From Brachypterus glaber (lineage: Eukaryota > Arthropoda > Insecta > Coleoptera > Kateretidae): a stretch of 64,000 nucleotides of DNA. The stretch covers positions 54,047,365 to 54,111,364 of the forward strand of contig OY294047.1 of assembly GCA_958510825.1 (NCBI GenBank). Reading direction: 5' to 3'. This document shows, in pieces, positions 55,663 to 64,000 of the stretch. A model generated the notes under the pieces. That model had not been told where the DNA came from. It saw only the letters and a list, made by a program, of their open reading frames with translations, and did not search any database. The translations under genes were made by a program, and so were the position numbers. Numbering within the stretch: position 1 is the stretch's first letter; each line of letters starts with the position of its first letter.

Positions 55663-57014
55663 TTAAATGATAAGTAGATGAGAGATGAAATTTAGGCATG
55701 TGCATCAGCTAATATTAATTAGAAATGGCACTAACCTATTTTCGTAACAGTAGGGGGAGATACCCATTAATGGGGCACTTTTCTTTAAACGGCTGCCAAA
55801 ATTTTATTTTTGATCTTCTATACGTATTTTTATTTTAGTTTTCATATTTTGAAGTAAAAGAACATAGTCCACACGGAATGAAATTAGTGGGCTCTGCGCT
55901 ATACATTATAAGATATTTGGTAACAGTGGCAAATTATAGGGATTTAAGCTATAGATTATAAGGGACACAATAACTAATAATGTTAAAAATAAATTGGAAA
56001 CGATTATATATATTACAGACACGATTATATTTATTACAGGCACTATTATAAATTTACAGAAATTTTATTATATTATAAAAATTATTAGCACGGACAATAA
56101 TTAAATCTATTTAAGCTATAAATGCCATACTATTTGTTATATTTTATTATTCACTAAACAATTAAAGTATTTCATATAAATTTTTACACTGACTGCCATA
56201 ATTGTAAGAGAAAGCCTTGTATTTATATAATAAGCGATTATAATTTGCTTGGTATAGCTATAATTTTTTTTTCCGTGCAAGTGTTAAACCTGAATAACAT
56301 TTATTTTTACCAAAACTAAAAGCATTTTAAGAAAAAACGCAACTTGTCCCATTCAAGAACACGGTATTATTGATTGGGACAAAAACACAAAATTGCTATT
56401 AAAGATATCATATCGTGAAAATTGCTATTATTATCACTATTACTAATAACAATAAACCTATAACGTCGTTACATAACAAAAAAATTGCTGTTAAAGTGTT
56501 ACACTCTTGTTTTTACCTAGAATTTACTTTAAATAATTTGAATTGATTCATGTTTTCTTTTACATCTTAGTTTGTTTTGAGCTCCAACTGTTCCAAATTG
56601 TTGTATGGGTAATACCCTAGACACTTCTGTCCTTTTAGATTTATTTCTTATTTAAAAGAAATGAATAGTAAAGAAATATGCCATGAAATAGTTGTCCCAT
56701 TCAAGGAAGCGAAATTTTTTCCGTTCAAAAATACTAACAATACTAACTTTAATAATATAATTTTACAAGCAGAATCTAGCATTCGAAATTAAACCGCAAC
56801 AAATTTTAAATAGCAACGCAACAATTTTATAAATATTATGTTGCTTAGTTTTTTTATTGCACTCTTTATTTGTGCTTGTTTTTAGTAATACTTTAGGAAA
56901 ACTTGTAAAAAAAACAAACTTTTTTTGTATTATTTATTTATTTATAATTATATGTGAAATCTTCTTAATAGAACAGTATATAGCAAAAATTTAAATTTAA
57001 AAAAAAACTATATT
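55663..57014. other. AT-rich, gene-free tract
   Basis: GAGATACCCATTAATGGGGC at 55756 and repeated TGTCCCATTCAAG blocks (56346, 56695) hint at an old inverted or dispersed repeat. Otherwise A/T-rich. No gene. Confidence 0.4.
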
Positions 57015-57060
57015 TCTTCCAACGTTTCGAGTATTATTGTGTACTCTTCTTCAGGGAGAT
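57015..57060 (-). ncRNA. Hammerhead-like ribozyme motif (degenerate)
   Basis: The minus strand reads CTGAAGA, one extra A, a perfect 5-bp stem II (GAGTA/TACTC, 8-nt loop), then GAAACGTT with palindromic ACGT and U at position 17. Stem I can form TCTCC with GGAAGA if one A is bulged. It shares CCTGAAGAA and GAAACGTTGG with the motif at 14256-14292, while the stem II sequence differs and pairing is kept. The extra A and short stem I leave activity uncertain. Confidence 0.5.
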
Positions 57061-57657
57061 TAAAAATTACAAAATTATAAATTAAAAATTATAGACATTT
57101 GATAAAATATTATGACAATGTCAAAAAAAGGTATAAAGGTAAAGGTGTGAAAATGTAAAAGATAGTAAGATTTGTATATGTGTATTAAAGAGTGAATTAA
57201 AAAACAAATAAATATAACAAAAAATGCAATAATTATAAATAAACACTAAAAATACATATGTGCACAAATACATACAATCACATATAACCACATACAATTA
57301 CATACAACTACATGTACATATATACATACATACAAAAAATCATTCACTAATGTCAACATATACAGAAAATTGTACACATATATACTCACAGTATCATTCA
57401 ATTATGCTATTGTACACTGAATTTAAATTTTGAGTATCTGTTCGAAAGTTCAAAGCATTTGGAGTAATTTTTATGTGGATCATTTCCAAAATATTTATAA
57501 TAAATATTATTCGGGTAATATAACCTTAACCTATAAAATATGTGTTAATTATGATCTTTTGACAATAGATTATCGTAGTTAATAAACATAATTAAAAATA
57601 AACAGTAAGTCTTTAACAATATTTAAATTTATAAAAGTACATAAGTTTAAAAATATA
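57061..57657. other. AT-rich tract with degenerate ACATA microsatellite
   Basis: 57250-57390 is a degenerate ACATA/CATACAA repeat. The sequence before it (57061-57250) directly follows the hammerhead-like motif and could belong to the same element, but no coding remnant is visible. Confidence 0.4.
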
Positions 57658-57995
57658 TTTATCCAATACATACAGATAATGAGACAATTACCAGCTTTAT
57701 TTTAAATAGATAAACTCAATAATATCCCCCGCGTGGCTTTTACTTTATTGAGTGGATAATTAATTTATTTTACCCACTCAACTGACACTTGTCAATTTAT
57801 TTTCTTGTAAATGTCATTAAAATTTTTAATAAAAATATAAATTCCTAAGCTATTTATTGGATAAAACCTTGTATGGCACTCATGGGTAAGCCGATATTGC
57901 CCTCTCGAAAATTAACATGCTTGGCTGACGCCCCGCTGGTTAATTTTCTCATGGGCAATATCTTACATTACCCACTAGTACCATAAATAACTATT
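57658..57995 (+). mobile_element. Family B element, copy 7 (near complete)
   Basis: Best reference copy, 338 bp. It begins TTTATCCAATACATACAGAT. The middle has CCCCCGCGTGGCTTTTAC and paired ACTTTATTGAGTGGATAA / TTTTACCCACTCAA. A 3' hairpin pairs TGCCCTCTCGAAAATTAA with GGTTAATTTTCTCATGGGCA, with GGGTAA-type outer arms. It ends CTAGTACCATAAATAACTATT. No ORF. The terminal hairpin and lack of TIRs argue against a simple TIR MITE; superfamily unassigned. Confidence 0.9.
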
Positions 57996-58274
57996 ATCCA
58001 ATTCCTTATTATAAGTCCCCGTTTACTTCATTTATTTTAAATAAGTAAACTAACTGTTTTTCTTTTGTTATTACTTTACCCTACGTTGCTATAGGCAACG
58101 GGGTAAAAAATAGTAACTCACTCGTTTGGAGAAATATAATTGAAAAAGCTACTAAAATAAATATCTATAAAGAAACTTTAAACTATGACCGTCCTAGTCA
58201 TAGTATAACGTCTAAATTTTGTAAAATGTTATATAATCTATTAAAAAAAAATATTTTCAGCAGAATAAACAGGC

Positions 58275-58400
58275 GCTAGATAAAACAATGTATGGTACAC
58301 GTGAGTTAAGTGACATTACCCACTCAGTCCTAGCGTGACTCGTCAATTCTTCTTGTGGGTAATATCACATTTTTCTCACTTATACCGTAAAAGAACTATT
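58275..58400 (+). mobile_element. Diverged family B 3' fragment, copy 8
   Basis: Keeps GATAAAACAATGTATGGTAC, GACATTACCCACTC, a CGTGACTCGTC loop, TTCTTGTGGGTAATATCAC and TACCGTAAAAGAACTATT in family B order, but is much diverged. It lies ~280 bp after copy 7. Confidence 0.55.
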
Positions 58401-58619
58401 ATTATAATTATAATATAAAAAATAAGTTAATAAGATGAATACATTTCTGGAATAAAAACTAATTAAAAAGAATTAAAACATCTAATTTTCATCCTTTCAA
58501 CCAATGGCATTTAATTTACAGCAACAAAAGAAACAGTTTTTTTTTACTAAGGCTTTTCTCAGGGGAAAGTAAAATAAAAACGTTGCTATTGAAGCTACAA
58601 TGCAAAAACATAATTAAAA

Positions 58620-59471
58620 TGCGGATTTATTCAACGTAGGTGTGCGCGCGTTGGTAAATCATAATTATCGGCGGCGGCGAGGTCACTCACGCCGATCAAC
58701 TTTAATCGGCGGCGCAAAATATGTCGGCGTCGCGCTTTCTAGTGCGGTTTTTCTCGAAGCGGCTCATTTAACGCTGAAAACGACCATCCCCATTAAAACG
58801 CTACGCTACGTTTATGACAAAGAACTTTTACCACAAGAAGTAATTTCAGACCAATTTTTATGAAGTTGTCATCTTTTTTTTGTTTATTTACTAACAGAAA
58901 CGCGATACAGCTTTCTGGTGTAAAATGTAGTCGACTTTCAGGCTACCTAGTAGCGATGTTGCGTAGTTTCCACCTTATCATGAATTTAAATCATTATACT
59001 TAAATTAAAAATGTAAAAAACTGTACTGTGTATACTATAATTATGTTTAATAATATAGTATATTTAAATCTATTAAAATTAAACTACTAGTTCATATAAA
59101 ACAGTACAGAACTAATGTTTCTTAAAATTTACAATAAAATATCCAAAGTATATGTTTCCAATCGGCAACACTGTACCCCTGTCAGTCATTTTACGAGATT
59201 AGACTGTGTGTTTACACATTCTTTCTCTCTCTTTACGCGTACTAAGTGTAAACAATAGTCACTCCCCACCAGCCCCTCACCGTAGTTGGTTCACGCTTCA
59301 AACAAAGCATACGGTAGATTTTATCATGCTCCTTCTTGAGTTAAAAGTTCTTCGGTCTATGATTACACGTCGCGACGCGTCGGGAGGTAGCGATTATTCG
59401 AAAGTTTTAGTTGATCTATTTCAGCGACATAAATAAGTTTCTTTGTCAAAGCAGAGCTCAGTCATGAATCG
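58620..59471. other. CpG-rich single-copy islands, function unknown
   Basis: 58642-58760 is very CpG-rich for this window (GTGTGCGCGCGTTGG, CGGCGGCGGCGAGG, AATCGGCGGCGC, GTCGGCGTCGCGC). A plus-strand 73-residue frame (58642-58863, Arg-rich start) spans it but matches nothing I know. 59160-59440 is a second patch (ACGTCGCGACGCGTCGGGAG). No repeat family from the window occurs here. It could be the promoter or first exon of a divergent or downstream gene, or 3' flank of the zinc-finger gene. I see no polyadenylation signal for the latter close to its stop. Confidence 0.3.
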
Positions 59472-62400
59472 CTAGCTGTCGCTTTCTGATGATAATTGTT
59501 TATCTGCGTGTGTGTTTTTCTTATGTGAGTATAAACCAGATCTCGAAGAAAACTTAATTTTACAAATATGACAGGAATATGGCTTAACTCCACTGTGACT
59601 TTTAACGTGGGTATATAACGATGAATTAGCAGTAAACGATTTTTGGCAAATATGACACGAATATGGCTTAGTTCCACTGTGAGTTTTAACGTGAGTCTGC
59701 CACCCTGAATAAACAGTAAACGATTTTTGGCAAATGTGACAAGAATATGGCTTTTCACCGGTGTGTATTCTTTTGTGCAATGTTAAGCTCCATTTCAAAG
59801 TAAAAGTTTTCGAACACACATCACACGAATAGGCTTTAATGTTGGAATGTATAACTTGGTGTCTAGTTAAAGTACATTTGCGACCAAATGATTTTTGACA
59901 AACTTCGCAAGTAAACGGTTTTTGATTAGAGTGAGTTTTAAGGTGCTTATTAAGTCTCGATTTTGTAAAAAATGCTTTTTCACAAACTTGACAATCATTA
60001 CATTTGTCTAATTTCATGTGTTTTGTTTTAATGTGTTCGGTTAGACTATATTTTTCTTTATATGATTTTTCACATGCACTACACGTGAATGGTTTTTCGC
60101 CTGTATGGCTCATATTGTGTACAATTAACTTATGTTTTTTATAAAAAGCTTTGGGGCAATGAGAACAGGTAAATGGCTTGTGGTCTATATGGGTTTTTAA
60201 GTGTTCTCTAAGGTAAGGTTTAAACGAAAATGATCTGTCGCAAATTTTACAAGTAAAGGGTTTTTTAGCTGTATGCACCTGAATGTGTCGGATCAAATCT
60301 TGTTTAGAAGCAAACCCCTTTGAGCATGTAGAACACAAATACGGTTTTTCAGCATAATGGAACGCCATATGCTTTTTTAAACTTATTTTATAAATAAATT
60401 TTTTTAGACAAACATTGCAACTGTAAAGTGTCATACCCAAATGGGCCATACTGTGTTTTTTTAAATTAATTTTACTCGTATAAGTTTTTGGACAAACAGA
60501 ACATGAATACAGTTTGACGCCAGTATGCATGCATGCAGTATGCGCATTTAAAAGTTGTTCGGAGCTAAAACTTTCCTTACAAATATGGCAATTATGTGAA
60601 TTTTCACCTGTGTGTATTAGGTTGTGTTCTAACAAATTCTTCTCGAGTAAAAATGATTTTGGGCAAACCGAACATCGAAATACCTGATCGTGTGCTCGAA
60701 CGTGATATTCTAGGGACAGCTTACTAGTGAACGATGTTTGACATATATCGCACGTGAATATTTCTTTTTCCGCGTGATTTTCTATATGTTTATTCAATTG
60801 ATATTTGTGGGGGAAAGATCTATTGCAAATTTTACACGTGGGCATTTTTCCCATGTGTTTTTTTCGGTGCTCATAAAGCAAGCTTCGACTACTCAATATT
60901 TGCTCACAAAAGTTACAAGGATATGGACGCCTTGTATCTGTATGTGTTTTTTTAATGTGTTCTGTAAGATACCATTTTATTTTAAACGATTTTTCACATT
61001 CACTACATGTATATGGTTTTTTACTTGAATGTGTTTCAATGTGCTTCCTTAAAAGATACTTTTGTGTAAATGATTTTTGACACTCATGACATTTGTACGG
61101 TCTTACGCCCGTGTGTATTCTTAGGTGCAAGTTTAACTTTTTTTTACTAACAAAGGCTTTTTGACAAACAAAGCACGAAGTTTTAGTGTGCAAAATTTTG
61201 TGTGTGTCCAAATCACTTTTAGAGGGAAATAATTTTTCGCGATTGTGGATAGCATTTTGCTTTTTGAGATATGTTCTTCTAGAAAATGATCTTTTGCAAA
61301 TATCACAGGCGCATTTGTGAACCTGTATGTGCGACGCCAGAGATGTTGTTGTGAAAAACAATTTTTCACAAACAGTGCAAGAAAATTGTTTTTTGACTTG
61401 TTCAATTTTAAAACTTCTATCGAGAAAAACGTAAAGTTCCTTTTCAAATTTTGTGCATTGAACAACTCGGTTTGGTGAAATTTTTGTTTTTTTAAGATAT
61501 GTTCTTCTTGAAAATGATCTTTTGGAAATATCACAGGCGCATTTGTGAACCTGTATGTGCGACGCCAGAGATGTTGTTGTGAAAAACAATTTTTCACAAA
61601 CAGTGCAAGAAAATTGTTTTTTGACTTGTTCAATTTTAAAACTTTTATCGAGAAAAACGTAAAGTTCCTTTTCAAATTTTGTGCATTGAACAACTCGGTT
61701 TGGTGAAATTTTTGTTTTTTTAAGATATGTTCTTCTTGAAAATGATCTTTTGCAAATATCACAGGCGCATTTGTGAACCTGTATGTGCGACGCTAGAGAT
61801 GTTGCTGTGAAAAACAATTTTTCACAAACAGTGCAAGAAAATTGTTTTTTGACTTGTTCAATTTTAAAACTTCTATCGAGAAAAACGTAAAGTTCCTTTT
61901 CAAATTTTGTGCATTGAACAACTCGGTTTGGTGAAATTTTTGTTTTTTTAAGATATGTTCTTCTTGAAAATGATCTTTTGGAAATATCACAGGCGCATTT
62001 GTGAACCTGTATGTGCGACGCCAGAGATGTTGTTGTGAAAAACAATTTTTCACAAACAGTGCAAGAAAATTGTTTTTTGACTTGTTCAATTTTAAAACTT
62101 TTATCGAGAAAAACGTAAAGTTCCTTTTCAAATTTTGTGCATTGAACAACTCGGTTTGGTGAAATTTTTGTTTTTTTAAGATATGTTCTTCTTGAAAATG
62201 ATCTTTTGGAAATATCACAGGCGCATTTGTGAACCTGTATGTGCGACGCCAGAGATGTTGTTGTGAAAAACAATTTTTCACAAACAGTGCAAGAAAATTG
62301 TTTTTTGACTTGTTCAATTTTAAAACTTTTATCGAGAAAAACGTAAAGTTCCTTTTCAAATTTTGTGCATTGAACAACTCGGTTTGGTGAAATTTTTGTT

Positions 62401-63152
62401 TTTTTAAGATATGTTCTTCTTGAAAATGATCTTTTGGAAATATCACAGGCGCATTTGTGAACCTGTATGTGCGACGCGAGAGATGTTGCTGTGAAAAACA
62501 ATTTTTCACAAACAGTGCAAGAAAACTGGTTTTTGACTTGTTCAATTTTGAAACTTCTATCGAGAAAAACGTAAAGTTCCTTTTCAAATGTTGTGCGTTG
62601 AACAACTCGGTTTGGTGGAGTTTTAGGTTTTTTAATTTGTGAATTTTTCTCAGTCCTATTTTCTAAAATATCCAATAAGGGTTTACTCTCATTATCTGAA
62701 CACAGTTCATTTTCTTCTATCTGAATTATACTGCTTTTAATTTCGTCTTCAGAATCTACTTTATCATCTTCTATTTTATCTCGACCACTTTCTTTTTCTA
62801 AATTAATTGTTTTGGCAACTATTTTATCGGTAATTTCCTCAATTTCAACTATTATACTTCTATTTTCATTTTCTAGATCCGATTCAGCTTTTATTTCTTC
62901 ATTTGGCCAGCCTGTTTTTTCATTTTTTAAATAAAACTCATCATCAATGACCCTAACTTCTTTAATAATATTGTCTTCAGTGAAATCCATGTTTCCTGCT
63001 TCCCTTTTGATTTCAGTATTTTTCCAGGGAGTGGAACTTTCTTCATCTGATTTTAATTCACCAGAACTACCATCAGCTTCTTGGATTTGGAATTCTTCTT
63101 CGTCCTCTTCTTCTGGTTTACCAGATCTTTTAACAGGTTCTTTGTTTGCCAT
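59472..63152 (-). CDS. C2H2 zinc-finger protein with 76-aa tandem units
   Basis: Single open frame of 1226 aa starting MANKEPVKRSG. Residues 1-173 are acidic, rich in Glu, Asp and Ser, with no ZAD, BTB or KRAB domain visible. Residues ~174-631 are six tandem 76-aa units, each with one intact C2H2 finger (Cys-x2-Cys-x12-His-x3-His; the first at ~210). A second, truncated finger start follows whose second Cys is Ser in four units and Cys in two (units 4 and 6). Residues ~650-1215 hold about 20 further C2H2 fingers, a few joined by TGEKP-type linkers; the tail ends HADKQLSSESDS. A nuclear, sequence-specific DNA-binding role is expected for the family; target and partners are unknown. ATG at 63152 is the first in frame and follows an A-rich stretch. 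No coding intron is needed. Confidence 0.93.
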   Translation of the reverse strand: MANKEPVKRSGKPEEEDEEEFQIQEADGSSGELKSDEESSTPWKNTEIKREAGNMDFTEDNIIKEVRVIDDEFYLKNEKTGWPNEEIKAESDLENENRSIIVEIEEITDKIVAKTINLEKESGRDKIEDDKVDSEDEIKSSIIQIEENELCSDNESKPLLDILENRTEKNSQIKKPKTPPNRVVQRTTFEKELYVFLDRSFKIEQVKNQFSCTVCEKLFFTATSLASHIQVHKCACDISKRSFSRRTYLKKTKISPNRVVQCTKFEKELYVFLDKSFKIEQVKKQFSCTVCEKLFFTTTSLASHIQVHKCACDISKRSFSRRTYLKKTKISPNRVVQCTKFEKELYVFLDKSFKIEQVKKQFSCTVCEKLFFTTTSLASHIQVHKCACDISKRSFSRRTYLKKTKISPNRVVQCTKFEKELYVFLDRSFKIEQVKKQFSCTVCEKLFFTATSLASHIQVHKCACDICKRSFSRRTYLKKTKISPNRVVQCTKFEKELYVFLDKSFKIEQVKKQFSCTVCEKLFFTTTSLASHIQVHKCACDISKRSFSRRTYLKKTKISPNRVVQCTKFEKELYVFLDRSFKIEQVKKQFSCTVCEKLFFTTTSLASHIQVHKCACDICKRSFSRRTYLKKQNAIHNREKLFPSKSDLDTHKILHTKTSCFVCQKAFVSKKKLNLHLRIHTGVRPYKCHECQKSFTQKYLLRKHIETHSSKKPYTCSECEKSFKIKWYLTEHIKKTHTDTRRPYPCNFCEQILSSRSLLYEHRKKHMGKMPTCKICNRSFPHKYQLNKHIENHAEKEIFTCDICQTSFTSKLSLEYHVRAHDQVFRCSVCPKSFLLEKNLLEHNLIHTGENSHNCHICKESFSSEQLLNAHTACMHTGVKLYSCSVCPKTYTSKINLKKHSMAHLGMTLYSCNVCLKKFIYKISLKKHMAFHYAEKPYLCSTCSKGFASKQDLIRHIQVHTAKKPFTCKICDRSFSFKPYLREHLKTHIDHKPFTCSHCPKAFYKKHKLIVHNMSHTGEKPFTCSACEKSYKEKYSLTEHIKTKHMKLDKCNDCQVCEKAFFTKSRLNKHLKTHSNQKPFTCEVCQKSFGRKCTLTRHQVIHSNIKAYSCDVCSKTFTLKWSLTLHKRIHTGEKPYSCHICQKSFTVYSGWQTHVKTHSGTKPYSCHICQKSFTANSSLYTHVKSHSGVKPYSCHICKIKFSSRSGLYSHKKNTHADKQLSSESDS
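61262..62630 (-). repeat. Six-copy 228-bp coding tandem array
   Basis: The marker CACAGGCGCATTTGTGAACC recurs at 61304, 61532, 61760, 61988, 62216 and 62444, exactly 228 bp apart each time, so the reading frame is kept. Copies differ at only a few sites: Cys/Ser (TGC/TCC), Lys/Arg before SFKIEQ, and Ala/Thr in FFTATS. Units 2, 3 and 5 share the same variant set. This looks like recent unequal exchange. Confidence 0.95.
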
Positions 63153-63166
63153 TTTGAAAAAAAAAT

Positions 63167-63208
63167 CTGAAATTCAAAATTTCAAGTTAGGGGCGTTTTT
63201 ACCTTTAC
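63167..63208 (-). other. Possible 42-nt intron in the 5' UTR of the zinc-finger gene
   Basis: On the minus strand, ACGTG|GTAAAGG provides a donor, CCCTAACTTG a strong branch-point-like CTAAC, and GAATTTCAG|ATTTT an acceptor 15 nt upstream of the ATG. At 42 nt it is near the lower size limit for insect introns. Confidence 0.35.
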
Positions 63209-63292
63209 CACGTTCCACATAATCTAAGCGGCATCGTCGCGTTTTTATTCAACCGTTTGTTTTCGTATTATTTTGTTTTGAATAAATACTCT

Positions 63293-63434
63293 TAGGCCCA
63301 GTTTATCAGTGTACAGTTAAAACTTTATCTAAAAGATAAAGTCTCAGTTAAGAGCAAATTCTGGAATTTGGTTGGAGTTGCTATGGTTATTACGTGTCAG
63401 CTTAATTTAGCTGCACTTTGATAAACTCGGCCTT
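63293..63434. mobile_element. Short TIR element (AGGCCCAGTTTATCA ends)
   Basis: AGGCCCAGTTTATCAGTG and CTTTGATAAACTCGGCCTT are imperfect inverted ends of a ~142-bp non-coding element just upstream of the zinc-finger gene. The style resembles the AGGGCCACTTGCACCA elements. Confidence 0.55.
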
Positions 63435-63482
63435 ATTCAGTCTGACTAACCGGCACAAGTGGGTGTGTCTAAATTATTTTTC

Positions 63483-64000
63483 CTATTAAAATTATTGGAG
63501 CTTCCACAAAATATTAGTTTTGTAACTGAAACAAAGTTTTTGGGGACCTTCATTGATGCAAATTTAAGTTGGGAACCACACATTGATAGTTTATGTAAAA
63601 AAATAAACAAAGCGTATTTTGCTATACGTCAGCTCAAAAGCTCGCTACACAAACCAGCCATTCTTAATGTATATTACTCACTTGCCTATTCACATATCTC
63701 GTATAACATTTTAGCTTATGGTTCTGCGGTCTCCATTTTAAGAGTTTTTATATTACAAAAGAGACTGATTAGATTAATTTTTAACCTTGACTATAGGGAA
63801 ACATGCAGAGATACCTTTAAATTGAACAAATTGTTAACTGTACCATCAATCTATATTTTAAAATGTGTGCTTTACGTGAAAAATAATTTCTCTAATTTTG
63901 ATCAAAATTGTAAGTGGCACACGTATAATACAAAGAACAAGGACATGTTAATGGTTCCTCGTCATAATACTGCAAAATTTAAAAGATCTCCTTTTTATAA
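63483..64000 (+). CDS. Non-LTR retrotransposon reverse transcriptase, partial
   Basis: Open frame without stops from 63483 to the window end. It reads TKFLGTFIDANLSWEPHIDS, then LCKKINKAYFAIRQLKS, later YYSLAYSHISYNILAYGSA and LQKRLIRLIF. The order LG-x-x-I-D, L-x-W-x-x-H-I, K-x-N-x-A-x-x-x-I-R, YG and QKR-x-I-R-x-I is the region just after the RT palm in Jockey/CR1-like LINEs. The catalytic YxDD palm and endonuclease are absent upstream, so it is 5'-truncated. It may continue beyond the window. Clade assignment is by motif only. Confidence 0.8.

Noticed and set aside
60738..61028. Plus-strand open frame opposite the zinc fingers
   Set aside because: Antisense shadow of the zinc-finger coding sequence.
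61133..62605. Two long minus-strand open frames (61133-61762, 61793-62605) with repeated sequence
   Set aside because: They are alternative-frame readings of the 228-bp array. Because 228 is a multiple of three, every frame repeats without gaining stops. The zinc-finger frame is the real one.

Overview
The window looks like an AT-rich, transposon-saturated stretch of an arthropod nuclear genome, most likely a large-genome insect. The basis is a eukaryotic intron-bearing tRNA-Leu(CAA), a tRNA-derived SINE, palindromic MITEs with hAT, piggyBac and Tc1/mariner hallmarks, a Jockey/CR1-type LINE fragment and a large C2H2 zinc-finger gene. I cannot name the species. There is one assembly gap (55039-55239).

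Genes are few. The only intact protein gene is a minus-strand C2H2 zinc-finger gene (59472-63152, 1226 aa). It carries six near-identical 76-aa tandem units followed by twenty ordinary fingers. A tRNA-Leu(CAA) lies at 3834-3950 (minus). A CpG-rich 5'-UTR-like exon ending in a strong splice donor (17584-18387, plus) suggests a second gene whose first intron would be the following TE-filled tract. A second CpG-rich island lies at 58620-59471. The window ends inside a plus-strand LINE reverse-transcriptase fragment.

Most of the rest is nested repeats. Seven near-complete copies and one diverged copy of a ~335-bp family (B), three copies of a ~410-bp double-hairpin family (A), and several copies of families C, D, E and F recur across the window. 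Several elements can be delimited by target-site duplications: hAT-type 8 bp at 12859-13790, 27610-27863, 46923-47176 and 52084-52226; piggyBac-type TTAA at 25742-25908; TA at 26004-26987 and 54705-54766; a probable 9 bp around a GC-rich 1.26-kb foldback palindrome at 42730-43986. Broken remnants of a Tc1/mariner-like and probably a PIF/Harbinger-like transposon remain.

The most notable finding is a cluster of three identical type I hammerhead ribozyme motifs (28202-28280 minus; 28465-28543 and 28901-28979 plus). They sit in a 436-bp direct repeat plus an inverted partial copy, an arrangement like Penelope-like elements or animal retrozymes. Two weaker hammerhead-like motifs occur at 14256-14292 and 57015-57060. 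All statements come from reading the sequence by eye; no alignment, folding or database search was run.
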